NCBI GenBank assembly: GCA_052034865.1 | Contig: JBPOIC010000037.1 | Location: 1 to 37,465, forward strand | Length of the DNA: 37,465 bases | Direction of reading: 5' to 3' | DNA from: JBPOIC01 sp052034865 | Lineage (GTDB): Bacteria > UBA10199 > JADFYH01 | In this document: positions 15,022 through 23,396 of the stretch, piece by piece | Layout: each line of letters starts with the position of its first letter | Position numbering within the stretch: position 1 is the first letter of the stretch | The notes under the pieces: model-generated | Told to the model about the DNA's origin: nothing | The model's database searches: none | The model's input: the letters and a program-made list of their open reading frames with translations, nothing else | Translations under genes and position numbers: made by a program

Positions 15022-16035
15022 TCATCTTCTTTCCAACTTGAACACCTTCAATAAAAAAATAAGTCCTGGAAAAATCAGGCAGGAAGCTGCGAGAAGGGCG
15101 TAGCTCAGAAGTCTTAAGGTCAGCTCAGGGGCTTGCGTGTTGTAGAGTGTAAGTGGCTCGGTGACTTGCATCGTTAATAAAACTGGAAACTGAATTTTTA
15201 ACCAGGCAAAAAGAATTGCGCAGGTTTGAAACCCGGCAAAAAATCGGGCAGTTTTGGGTCGATTCTTTTGAAGGGAAATCCAATACAGAGGAAGGGCAAG
15301 GGTCGCTCCGATCAGACAGACCAGTCCGAAGGGATCTTTTATGATCCGGGCAAAAAGATGAACGTCTTTAGTTTCAGAAAGGAAAAAGACGAGGGCGCCT
15401 GCCAGGACGACAAAAATCTGGCTGTATCGTGCAGCTTTTAGATAAAGTCTTTGGATTTCCATTCCTGCACTTTCTACAATCAGGTAGCTCGCGGCCAGAA
15501 AGGTAAAAAGGCTGCTGGTGAAGAGTCCAACGGCCAAGGAAAAAGGGGTCAGCCAGGGAGCAAGATAAAGGGTGTAGAAATCCTCTGTTTGAACATCCGA
15601 TGGAATATTCCCCTGAATCAGAGCCCCCGTGACAACGCCCAGGAAAAAAGGAGTGAGTAGGCTCGAAAAAGTGAAGACGTAGGAATAATAGCGGTGGCTG
15701 GCATCTTCTTCCGTATCGAAATGACGAAAGACAAAGGCACAGCCGCGCAAGACAATTCCAATCAGCGCCAGGGTGATGGGAATATGAAAACTGATCGAAA
15801 GTTGAGAGAATGCCTTCGGAAAACCATTAAAAAGAATCACGATGATGACGATGAGCCAGACGTGATTGGCTTCCCAAATGGGACCAATGGCCTTTTTGGT
15901 TAAATCCTCCACGATGGGTTTGTCTTTTCGAGAAGCAAAGAATTCGAGAATTCCTGCCCCAAAATCGGGTCCACCCGTAAGTGAGTAAAGCAATAACGAC
16001 GCCCCCAAAAATGCGATCACCAGATAAAGACTCAT
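15022..16035 (-). CDS. cydB: Cytochrome bd ubiquinol oxidase subunit II
   Basis: Integral membrane protein of 337 residues with eight to nine hydrophobic segments. It carries the family start TGGPDFGAGI near the N-terminus, then EANHVWLIVIIVILFNGFPKAF and the RGCAFVFRH segment. It partners CydA in the high-affinity terminal oxidase that reduces O2 to water using quinol without pumping protons. Its ATG overlaps the cydA stop by 4 bp (ATGA at 16035-16032), so the two are translationally coupled. No CydX-like small ORF is visible after it in the 159-bp downstream gap. Confidence 0.97.
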   Translation of the reverse strand: MSLYLVIAFLGASLLLYSLTGGPDFGAGILEFFASRKDKPIVEDLTKKAIGPIWEANHVWLIVIIVILFNGFPKAFSQLSISFHIPITLALIGIVLRGCAFVFRHFDTEEDASHRYYSYVFTFSSLLTPFFLGVVTGALIQGNIPSDVQTEDFYTLYLAPWLTPFSLAVGLFTSSLFTFLAASYLIVESAGMEIQRLYLKAARYSQIFVVLAGALVFFLSETKDVHLFARIIKDPFGLVCLIGATLALPLYWISLQKNRPKTARFFAGFQTCAILFAWLKIQFPVLLTMQVTEPLTLYNTQAPELTLRLLSYALLAASCLIFPGLIFLLKVFKLERR

Positions 16036-17339
16036 GTGTACCCCCGCACTGCACGGGCTTGCCGAATCAGCAGCCAGATCAACATCCCGCTCAAAATCAG
16101 ATACAAACCCGTAAAGATCAAAAACGGATAGATTAAGTGCGGCATGGGGGTTACCGCCTCACTCGTTTTAAAAATGCCGTAGATAATCCAGGGCTGACGC
16201 CCCAGCTCGGTGACTATCCAACCTGCTTCGAGGGCCAAAAATCCCAGAGGTGTTGAGAAGGCGACAAGCTTTAGAAAACGGGGATGAAAGATATGGAGAC
16301 GCCAGCGAGGGATCAGAGAAAAGAGAAAATAGAAGAAGGCAAGGATCACTAAAAAAAATCCGATGGCGACCATTAGCTGAAAAGATCCATGCACCCAGGC
16401 GATGGGAGGCCAAAGGGTTTTTTCAAATTCGTGAAGTCCCTTTACGGTCGCATTCCAATCTCCAAAGGTAATAAAACTCAAAAGTTTTGGAATTTTAACC
16501 GCGTAAGAAACCGTTTCATTCTTTTCATCCACGAGCCCTCCGAGAATTAGAGGTGCACCGGCTTTGGTTTCATAATGGGCCTCGAGAGCAGCCAGTTTGA
16601 TCGGTTGGCGGGAGGCGGTTCCTTTTGCGAGCACATCTCCGCTGATCGGTTGCAGAAGTGCGGCGATCGAAGCGATCGGTAAGGCAATTTTTAAGGCTTT
16701 TTGATGCAGAAGATTTTTGGGATCTTTTAAAAGAAGAAAAGCGTGAATGCCTGCAACGGCAAAGCCAGTTGCTACAAAGGCTGCCAGGGTCATGTGCAGG
16801 GCTTGATCAAACCAGGCCGCATTGAACATCGCTTGCCAGGGGTTGATATTCGTCGCCTGCCCATTCACCCAATCGAAACCGGAGGGGCTGTTCATCCATG
16901 AATTGGCCGACATGATAAAAATTCCCGAAGTGACGCCGGCAATTCCAATGATTAAACCACAGGTCCAATGAAGCCACGGACTCATCCTTCCCCAACCATA
17001 AATGAACAAACCAATCGCAATCGATTCGACAAAAAACGCGGCACCTTCCCACGAAAAAGGCATTCCAATAATCGGCCCCGCATGTTCCATAAAACGTGGC
17101 CATAAAAGACCGAGCTCAAATGAAAGAACCGTTCCGGAGACAGCTCCGGTCGCAAACAGGATGGCAACACCCTTGAGCCAGACTCGTGTAAGATCCCCAT
17201 AAACTTTCTCGCCCCGCTTGAGCCAGATTCCATGTGCGATCACCATAAAAAATGGCATCACCATGGCAATGCACGAAAAAATGATATGAAAGGCCAAAGA
17301 CACACCCATTTGAGCTCTAGCCGCGAGAAGATTTTCCAT
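16032..17339 (-). CDS. cydA: Cytochrome bd ubiquinol oxidase subunit I
   Basis: Haem-carrying subunit of 435 residues. Likely haem ligands are H18 in AFHII, H182 in DQALHMTL and M323 in SFQLMV. The quinol loop contains GDVLAKGTASRQPIKLAALE and is short, so the protein is of the short-Q-loop type. The conserved GMPFSWEGAAFFVE helix is present. The frame opens at 17357, but AGAGGT five to six bases ahead supports the ATG at 17339 and the family start MENLLAARAQMG. It is the first gene of cydAB. An 8-bp inverted repeat at 17463-17490 lies upstream and may regulate it. Together with the upstream hemerythrin fragment it suggests life at low or changing oxygen. Confidence 0.97.
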   Translation of the reverse strand: MENLLAARAQMGVSLAFHIIFSCIAMVMPFFMVIAHGIWLKRGEKVYGDLTRVWLKGVAILFATGAVSGTVLSFELGLLWPRFMEHAGPIIGMPFSWEGAAFFVESIAIGLFIYGWGRMSPWLHWTCGLIIGIAGVTSGIFIMSANSWMNSPSGFDWVNGQATNINPWQAMFNAAWFDQALHMTLAAFVATGFAVAGIHAFLLLKDPKNLLHQKALKIALPIASIAALLQPISGDVLAKGTASRQPIKLAALEAHYETKAGAPLILGGLVDEKNETVSYAVKIPKLLSFITFGDWNATVKGLHEFEKTLWPPIAWVHGSFQLMVAIGFFLVILAFFYFLFSLIPRWRLHIFHPRFLKLVAFSTPLGFLALEAGWIVTELGRQPWIIYGIFKTSEAVTPMPHLIYPFLIFTGLYLILSGMLIWLLIRQARAVRGYT

Positions 17340-17462
17340 AAGTGACCTCTGTCTCATTAATGGTTCCAGGAGAAAGACAAGGTCAACGGGTGGGCCTGTT
17401 TTCAGACGGAAATCGAGGTTGTGCTCTGCATGGGTGTAGCTGTGTGATTCTTTGAGAAGACG

Positions 17463-17490
17463 AAAGTTCCAATGCAGACGGAGGAACTTT
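17463..17490 (-). promoter_or_regulatory. Inverted repeat upstream of cydAB, possible operator
   Basis: AAAGTTCC (17463-17470) and GGAACTTT (17483-17490) form a perfect 8-bp inverted repeat with 12 bp between the arms, about 124-151 bp ahead of the cydA ATG. It matches neither the Fnr (TTGAT-N4-ATCAA) nor the Rex (TTGTGA-N6-TCACAA) consensus. No T-tract follows, so a terminator for the upstream gene is less likely than an operator or an RNA hairpin. Confidence 0.4.
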
Positions 17491-17538
17491 GTCAGGGAAG
17501 AAAGAGATTAAAGGTGGTTGAAAATAATGGAATAATTT

Positions 17539-17880
17539 TCATTCATTTTGAGAGAGTTGGAGGGGAGGTGCTTCATAAGTGATCGTCCATCCCCAGCGGG
17601 GCCATCCGGTGAGAGAAATTTCTTCCAGTTCTTCTTTTGATATGGGCGTGCTTTCCTCGCAACCTTTCCACTCCAGATATTTTTTTGAAAGATAAAGCAT
17701 CAGCTGTTTTCGAGCATCTGCCCAGTTGTCGGAAATAAAAGACAATTCCAGCTCCGAATCGGCTGGAAGAGCCTTCTGCCTCCACCCGAGGCTTCGATCT
17801 TCCAACGCAAAAAAGATGTGGCTCATTTCACTTTTGGACCACCACAGTTCACATTTTTTAGGATGTAAAGGAATCATCAT
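17539..17880 (-). CDS. Small protein of unknown function
   Basis: A 113-residue protein if started at the ATG at 17880; a TTG at 17913 would add 11 residues. Neither has a clear ribosome site. It has no signal peptide or membrane segment and is rich in Trp and acidic residues (CELWWSKSE, WRQKALP, GWPRWGWTITYE). I recognise no family. The charged, Trp-rich composition looks like a real globular protein rather than a chance frame, and the gap between the two neighbours would otherwise be about 650 bp. It lies between the histidine kinase gene and cydAB on the same strand, but with gaps of 115 and 199 bp, so co-transcription is not evident. Confidence 0.55.
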   Translation of the reverse strand: MMIPLHPKKCELWWSKSEMSHIFFALEDRSLGWRQKALPADSELELSFISDNWADARKQLMLYLSKKYLEWKGCEESTPISKEELEEISLTGWPRWGWTITYEAPPLQLSQNE

Positions 17881-17953
17881 GTCTGCAAATAATTTGTTAA
17901 TCGTTTGAAACAATTTATAAATTCGTATTCAGCCCGCTAGTGGATTATTTGCT

Positions 17954-17988
17954 CCGTCTGCGCTTTCCGTTCTCCGACTTCCGTCCAA
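17954..17988 (-). repeat. Degenerate 7-bp tandem repeat
   Basis: On the minus strand the units read CGGAAGT, CGGAGAA, CGGAAAG and CGCAGAC (plus-strand CGCTTTC, CGTTCTC, CGACTTC at 17961-17981). This fits the CRGRANN pattern seen at other gaps. It occupies the gap between the small unknown gene and the histidine kinase. Confidence 0.6.
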
Positions 17989-17994
17989 AAATAT

Positions 17995-19428
17995 TTATCG
18001 GGGCAGTGTAAAATGAATTTTGGTCCCTTTTCCTTTCGCGCTCTCCACCCAGATTTTTCCGCCGGCTTCTGTTACGATCTTGTGAACAGAGGCGAGTCCT
18101 ATTCCCATTCCCATGACATCGGTTTGCGCACGGTAAAAAAGGGTGAAAATTTTTTCATGATGGATCGGGTCAATTCCTGTCCCGGTATCTTCAATACAGA
18201 AATGAATGCGTTCAGAAGGCTTTGAGACCGAAATGCGCAGCAAGGGCTGTGGATTATGAGCCGAATACTTGATGGCGTTATCGATCAGGTTGGTGAGAAC
18301 GTCTTGAAGGCGTCGGCGGTAAAAATAGAGGGTTTGGGCTTCGGGTTTAATCTCGATTTCTACCTTGAATTTTTTCAGTGCGAGCTCAAACGTGTGGAGG
18401 ATGTCTTGCAGGATTTCATATAACAAAAGCTGTTCCTTCTCTTCCGGGATCGTCCCAATATTGATGAATTGTTTGAGCTGAGTCAGTCGCTCCATCATCT
18501 GACGTGAATTTCTGGAGATCCTCTCCAGATAGTTCTGACGCTGGCTGGAAGAAATCGGCTGGATTTCTTCCTTCAAGAGGTTTGCAAATCCATCAATTGA
18601 TAACAGTGGGGCCTTTAAATCGTGAGTGGCGGTGTTGATGAAAAAACGATTTTCTTCATGGAGTTTTTTCAGCTGGGCCGAACGTTCCAGATTTTCATGA
18701 TAAATTTTAAAAAAGTCCGAGAAGAGTTGAAAGAAAAGTCCCGCTGAAAAACAGAAGATTCCATATTCGAAGGCGTAAAAGCCATTGTAGAGATGGATGG
18801 CCACAAAAATCTCATTGATCGCGGATACAACGAGCAGGAAAAGCCCTATCGTCGCAGGTAAAAGTTGCAGACCTTTTTGTCTCAAAAACCAGATCCAGGG
18901 GATGAAAATCAGAACCAGGGAGAGGATCATCCAGAGGCCGACGATTGTCAGAATGGGCATCGGAGCCGACTCAAAAACTTTCACTTTCTGGCCAAAGAAA
19001 TGAAAAATTTTGGGATCATTCAGTGTGGTGAGAAAGAGAGAAGGTCTTATCCAGGTTGAGAGAACGATAAGGATGCCTGGCAGATCGATCCAAATAAAAA
19101 TCCAACGTCGCGAGATACGTTTTAACTGCAGGTATTCCAAAGAAAAATGAATGAAAAAAATAAAGATCAGAATTCCGGAGGCCCACTGTAAAAACTGCCA
19201 GGGACGGGCGGATTCAAAATCCGGGGCCGAGTAGAGTTGCCAGGCGCCCAGTGAATAAAAAGCCTGAGAAAGGCAGACCAAAGAAAAATAAAAGTGAGCG
19301 CGTCGAAACATCCCCAGATGGCGACCAACCCGACGATAGAAGTGAAGCAGGAAAACACCTTGTTGCAAGAAGAAAAAAGCAAGCAGGCAGGAGATTAGAG
19401 AGAGTGTGTTTTGAGGTGAGAGAAACAT
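17995..19428 (-). CDS. Orphan membrane sensor histidine kinase
   Basis: A 477-residue sensor kinase. The first about 240 residues hold seven hydrophobic segments without a large periplasmic domain, so it probably senses within or at the membrane (7TM-type input). A short coiled linker follows, then the HisKA domain with H269 in ATHDLKAPLLS and the HATPase domain with LIDNAIKYS (N box), EDTGTGID (G1) and GMGIGLASV (G2). There is no receiver or PAS domain and no response regulator next to it, so its partner is elsewhere. The ATG at 19428 begins a good first membrane helix, but no ribosome site is evident. The signal is unknown. Confidence 0.9.
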   Translation of the reverse strand: MFLSPQNTLSLISCLLAFFFLQQGVFLLHFYRRVGRHLGMFRRAHFYFSLVCLSQAFYSLGAWQLYSAPDFESARPWQFLQWASGILIFIFFIHFSLEYLQLKRISRRWIFIWIDLPGILIVLSTWIRPSLFLTTLNDPKIFHFFGQKVKVFESAPMPILTIVGLWMILSLVLIFIPWIWFLRQKGLQLLPATIGLFLLVVSAINEIFVAIHLYNGFYAFEYGIFCFSAGLFFQLFSDFFKIYHENLERSAQLKKLHEENRFFINTATHDLKAPLLSIDGFANLLKEEIQPISSSQRQNYLERISRNSRQMMERLTQLKQFINIGTIPEEKEQLLLYEILQDILHTFELALKKFKVEIEIKPEAQTLYFYRRRLQDVLTNLIDNAIKYSAHNPQPLLRISVSKPSERIHFCIEDTGTGIDPIHHEKIFTLFYRAQTDVMGMGIGLASVHKIVTEAGGKIWVESAKGKGTKIHFTLPR

Positions 19429-19543
19429 AGGGAAGTCCAGGTCTGTTTTATATCTGGCGGCAAATCGCTGGGAGAAACTGATTTGGCAGAGAAAAGCTCG
19501 AAGGAATTCCCGGTTTTAAAAACAGGTTTAAATGAACGATTTA

Positions 19544-20029
19544 TCAATCTCTAAAATTTCCGAATTGGAGAGGAAGATTGAATTCGTGTCCGCGAATGGC
19601 ACTCATGACAGTCTGAAGTTCATCTTTGCTTTTTCCGCTCACGCGAACCTGCTCATCCTGAATGGATGCGTTCACCTTGAATTTTTTCTCTTTGATGAAT
19701 TTGACAATTTCTTTGGCCTTGTCGGTTTCAATTCCCTGGATAAGTTTGATATCCTGCTTGACCAGCGATCCGGCGGCAGGCTCGATTTTCCCGTAATCAA
19801 GGGCTTTGAGCGAAACGCCACGCCTTACCATTTTACTTTGTAATACATCGATCACGGATTCCATTTTCTGCTCATTGTCGGACACAACGAAAATCTTGTC
19901 CTTTTGTAATTCAATGGAGCTTTTGGAGTGTTTGAAGTCGTAGCGAGTGGAAATTTCCTTGTTTGCCTGATTGATGGCATTGTCGACTTCCTGAAGATTC
20001 AGCTCAGAGACGATATCGAAGGATGGCAT
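19544..20029 (-). CDS. yajQ: YajQ family protein (UPF0234)
   Basis: A 161-residue soluble protein with the full YajQ signature: MPSFDIVSE at the N-terminus, DFKHSKSSIEL, KMVRRGVSLKALD, GKIEPAAGSLVKQ, and an end with IRGHEFNLPLQFGNFRD. Members bind nucleotides or RNA, and in Xanthomonas a homologue binds cyclic di-GMP; that role cannot be assumed here. TGAGGT six bases ahead supports the ATG at 20029 rather than the in-frame start at 20050. It follows lolA on the same strand by 43 bp and is the last gene of the minus-strand cluster. Confidence 0.95.
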   Translation of the reverse strand: MPSFDIVSELNLQEVDNAINQANKEISTRYDFKHSKSSIELQKDKIFVVSDNEQKMESVIDVLQSKMVRRGVSLKALDYGKIEPAAGSLVKQDIKLIQGIETDKAKEIVKFIKEKKFKVNASIQDEQVRVSGKSKDELQTVMSAIRGHEFNLPLQFGNFRD

Positions 20030-20072
20030 AGAAGACCTCATTATCTTCAAAATATTTTAAAAAAGCGCGAGA

Positions 20073-20738
20073 TCAATTCTTGATCTCTTTTACTCCGGCC
20101 GGTTTTGCAAACACAAATTGAGTATCTCCCAGATTGGAATTGAGAAGAACATTTTTAAAAAAATAATGGCTCTGATTTCCTGTATCATTTTTCATGAAGG
20201 CCTCGCGCACCGTGTGTGTTTGAGGATCAAAACCCAGCACGAGGCGATCGAGGGAGCTTTCGGGATTTTTAGGCAAAAGAGCAATCCAGTCGAGCCCGTC
20301 CTGAAGCTTCAAGGATTTACGATCGTTCGCAGTAGGAGCACTCACTTTAAACTGTTCGCGAATGTTTCCCAGTCCACCCAAAAAGGCCAGGGCCTCTTCT
20401 GGCAAGGTTTCTCCGCTCACCTTGTACACGTTTACCTGTGTATCTCCCTTATCATAAATCCAAAGCCTGCTCCCATCGGAGGTGTAGCTGCGGCCTTCTT
20501 CTCCATCATATTCTACTTTTAATTTACCCGGTTTTTTAAAGAAGGCCTTGCCGGTTTTTTCGATTGTTCGCTCCAGGGATTTGATTTCGATTTTCTGGCT
20601 GAATTCGCTGGAGACATCCTGGGCCTTTTCATACACGGCCTGGACTTGCCGCACGATCTCTTCGGGAGAAGTTGCGAAAAGCGGAGCAGAGAGAAGTAAT
20701 GTTATAATGAAAATAGAAGCAGTGATTTTAGTTTTCAT
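20073..20738 (-). CDS. lolA: Outer-membrane lipoprotein carrier LolA
   Basis: Periplasmic chaperone of 221 residues that carries lipoproteins from the inner membrane LolCDE complex to the outer membrane. It has a signal peptide (MKTKITASIFIITLLLSAPLF), the early helix EEIVRQVQAVYEKAQDVSSEFSQ, the FFKKPGKLKVEYD strand, DGSRLWIYDKGDTQVNVY, and the later DWIALLPK and LVLGFDPQTH segments, all typical of LolA. The frame is open to 20852, inside ftsK, but the signal peptide begins at the ATG at 20738. It starts 58 bp after ftsK, the same order as in Escherichia coli, which supports the call. No strong ribosome site is visible. Confidence 0.92.
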   Translation of the reverse strand: MKTKITASIFIITLLLSAPLFATSPEEIVRQVQAVYEKAQDVSSEFSQKIEIKSLERTIEKTGKAFFKKPGKLKVEYDGEEGRSYTSDGSRLWIYDKGDTQVNVYKVSGETLPEEALAFLGGLGNIREQFKVSAPTANDRKSLKLQDGLDWIALLPKNPESSLDRLVLGFDPQTHTVREAFMKNDTGNQSHYFFKNVLLNSNLGDTQFVFAKPAGVKEIKN

Positions 20739-20796
20739 AAGTTTAATGTTTTTGCACTCTGGTGGGCAGGAAGAAGTTGATTCTTTGAAAAAGGAA

Positions 20797-23220
20797 TCAG
20801 GAAGGCCCATCACCAAAATTGGAAGCCAGAACCTCTCTCCCTTTGGCCCCATCCGCCGCGCTCACGATGCCTTCGGCTTCCATCCGTTCGATCATGCGCG
20901 CAGCACGGTTGTAGCCGATACGCAGACGGCGCTGAACCATCGAGATCGAGGCCTGACGGGTTTCGGTTACAATGGCTACCGCCTGATCATAGAGCTCATC
21001 AATCATCTCTTCCATCTCATTTTCAGTCTTGGAATCTTTAAACTGCAGGATGGATTCATCATACACCGGTTTACCCTGCTTTTTTAGGTGCTCGACCACA
21101 CGCATGACCTCGGCGTCTGAAACGAACGCTCCATGCACGCGCGTGAGCTTCGCAATTCCCGGTGGAAGAAAGAGCATGTCGCCCGCACCGAGCAAGTGCT
21201 CGGCTCCGACTCCATCGATGATCGTGCGTGAGTCATGTGCAGAAGAGACCTTGAAAGCAATGCGGGCCGGAAAATTGGCCTTGATGATACCGGTGATAAC
21301 ATCCACCGAAGGGCGCTGGGTGGCGAGAATCAAGTGAATGCCCGCTGCGCGCGCCATTTGCGCAAGGCGCGTGATGTATTCTTCGACCTCACGGCCGGCT
21401 ACCATCATGAGATCCGCCAACTCATCGATGACAATCACAATAAAGGGAAGTTTCTGATCGTGCTTGAGCGTGGAAGATTCGTTTCCATCGGGGCCCGGGA
21501 TTGGCTGATCTTTCAGAAGGCCTTTTTCGATCTTTTTGTTATAGCCCGCAAGATTTCTGACCTGAGCGTGGGACATGAGTTTATAGCGCCGCTCCATTTC
21601 CGCAACCGCCCAACGCAGAGAGATCGCGGCCTTTTTGGGCTCCGTCACAACGGGAAGCAGCAGGTGGGGGATACCCTGATAAATCGAAAGCTCCAGCATT
21701 TTGGGATCGACGAAGATAAGCCGCACTTCTTCTGGGGTTGCCTTGTAAATCATTGAAAGGATGATGGCATTTAGGCAAACGGATTTTCCGGCCCCGGTTG
21801 CTCCTGCAACCAGCATGTGCGGCATTTTTTGAAGATCGCTTACAAACGGAAGTCCTTCGATATCTTTTCCTAAGGCCAGCGTGAGTTTGGATTCGGCTTT
21901 TTGAAATTTGGTATCGGCCAGGATTTCTTTCAGATAGACGGTTTCACGCCCATGGTTTGGAATTTCAATTCCAACGGCAGGTTTTCCCTGCAAGTGTGAC
22001 ACAATGCGAACGGATCTGCCTCCCATCGCGAGCGTGAGATCGTCTTCGAGATTCACGATTTTTGAAACCTTGATTCCCGCCGCAGGTTCGAATTCATACA
22101 TGGTGATGACAGGTCCCGGGTGAATTTCGGTCACCCGTCCTTCCACTCCAAAATCCAAAAGCTTTTTTTCAAGCAGCTTTGAATTCATCTTTAAGGCTTC
22201 TTCATCAACCTGGGTGGCCGATTTTTCCTGGGCATCCAGAATGTTCAAAGGAGGAAGAACAAAACCTTTGAGCATTTGAGTGAACGAAAGCTGATCTTCG
22301 ATTTTACGGGTGGGATCGCGTCCTGCATCGGCCCGCTGAAATACCTTGGGGCCTTCGGTTTCTGGATAGGAGACGATGTCTTTGGAAAATTTATCTTCTG
22401 TCTGTTTTTCTTCTTTGGGAATGAGGCGGACGATTTTTTCAGCCGGAGTCTGAACTGTTGCGGGTTGCTTGGGGATTGTAATCCGAATGGTTTCTGAGTT
22501 TTTCTTCTCCTGGGCCTTGGCGGACTCACGGGCCTTGAGAGCCTGACGACGATTCTCAAGATATTTTTCCCAATTCTTTTTAAGCCGCGCAAAATAGATA
22601 GTGCTTAAGGATTTTGTTTTCAAAAAAAAGGCGATCAGAAAGCGTTTGATGAAATCAAGGATTCGGGCGACTGAAATCCCTGTGCCCCAGACAAAGGTCA
22701 GGGTCGCAAAAGCAATGACGACGAGGTAGGCCCCTGCCGAATTCAGGTAGAGGCGCATGGGTTCAGCAAAAAATGCCCCTATCCAACCTCCGGCTTTCAG
22801 CTCTTCGCCCGCAAAGGAGAGGGTCTTCCAGTAAAGTTGGGCGAGAATCGAAACCATCCATAAAGAAAATCCCAAAAGGAAAATCTGAGAGAATCGAAAC
22901 GGAGACTGGTTTTCCCGAAAGGAGCCGATTCCTAAAATAAATAAAAAGAAGACAACGAGATAAGCCGACACTCCCAAAGTACCAAACATGAACTCCGCAG
23001 TGTAGGCGCCTATCAAGCCTGAAAGATTATGAGTGGTAAGAGAAGTGGATGCAGAGTTGAGCGAAGGATCAATGGGCGAAAATGAAAAGAGGGAAAGGGC
23101 TAAAAAGGCAGCGAGCGTTAAAAAGAGAATTCCCCGCACTTCTCCCAAATAGGAGCGAGTGGGTTTTTTTTCCGGTCTTAATCGGATGACTTTCCGTTCT
23201 TTTTCTTTGGGGGCTTGCAT
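20797..23220 (-). CDS. ftsK: DNA translocase FtsK
   Basis: An 807-residue septal DNA pump that clears chromosomes from the closing septum. Residues 28-200 contain four to five membrane helices, residues 200-320 a charged Lys/Glu-rich linker much shorter than in Escherichia coli, and residues 330-720 the alpha/beta motor. The motor has Walker A GATGAGKS (473-480) and Walker B VIVIDELAD with D598. The last about 70 residues form the gamma winged-helix domain (SMVQRRLRIGYNRAARMIERME) that reads KOPS-like signals. It lies between ftsZ and lolA on the same strand. Length and architecture match SpoIIIE/FtsK of many non-enteric bacteria. Confidence 0.97.
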   Translation of the reverse strand: MQAPKEKERKVIRLRPEKKPTRSYLGEVRGILFLTLAAFLALSLFSFSPIDPSLNSASTSLTTHNLSGLIGAYTAEFMFGTLGVSAYLVVFFLFILGIGSFRENQSPFRFSQIFLLGFSLWMVSILAQLYWKTLSFAGEELKAGGWIGAFFAEPMRLYLNSAGAYLVVIAFATLTFVWGTGISVARILDFIKRFLIAFFLKTKSLSTIYFARLKKNWEKYLENRRQALKARESAKAQEKKNSETIRITIPKQPATVQTPAEKIVRLIPKEEKQTEDKFSKDIVSYPETEGPKVFQRADAGRDPTRKIEDQLSFTQMLKGFVLPPLNILDAQEKSATQVDEEALKMNSKLLEKKLLDFGVEGRVTEIHPGPVITMYEFEPAAGIKVSKIVNLEDDLTLAMGGRSVRIVSHLQGKPAVGIEIPNHGRETVYLKEILADTKFQKAESKLTLALGKDIEGLPFVSDLQKMPHMLVAGATGAGKSVCLNAIILSMIYKATPEEVRLIFVDPKMLELSIYQGIPHLLLPVVTEPKKAAISLRWAVAEMERRYKLMSHAQVRNLAGYNKKIEKGLLKDQPIPGPDGNESSTLKHDQKLPFIVIVIDELADLMMVAGREVEEYITRLAQMARAAGIHLILATQRPSVDVITGIIKANFPARIAFKVSSAHDSRTIIDGVGAEHLLGAGDMLFLPPGIAKLTRVHGAFVSDAEVMRVVEHLKKQGKPVYDESILQFKDSKTENEMEEMIDELYDQAVAIVTETRQASISMVQRRLRIGYNRAARMIERMEAEGIVSAADGAKGREVLASNFGDGPS

Positions 23221-23337
23221 GGATGTCTAACATGGGGGCTTAAGTCACTTCGTCAGGGTCAGGAATAATCAGAAAATAACAGGCATGCCCTGGATTTTGG
23301 AAGGGAACACGCTGTTTTCATTTCAATCCGGCCCAAA

Positions 23338-23367
23338 CTCATCTCCTTAATAATTTAAAGAGATGAG
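23338..23367 (-). terminator. Hairpin just after ftsZ, possible weak terminator
   Basis: CTCATCTC (23338-23345) and GAGATGAG (23360-23367) pair perfectly, with two more A-T pairs after one mismatch. It lies about 30 bp beyond the ftsZ stop. On the minus strand only TTT follows, so termination would be weak; it may instead protect the mRNA 3' end or partly separate ftsZ from ftsK. Confidence 0.4.
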
Positions 23368-23396
23368 TGGCAGAAGCTTTCTGATCTGGGGAGTTT

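Noticed and set aside
20739..20852. N-terminal extension of lolA into ftsK
   Set aside because: The signal peptide begins at the ATG at 20738; a longer form would bury it and overlap ftsK.
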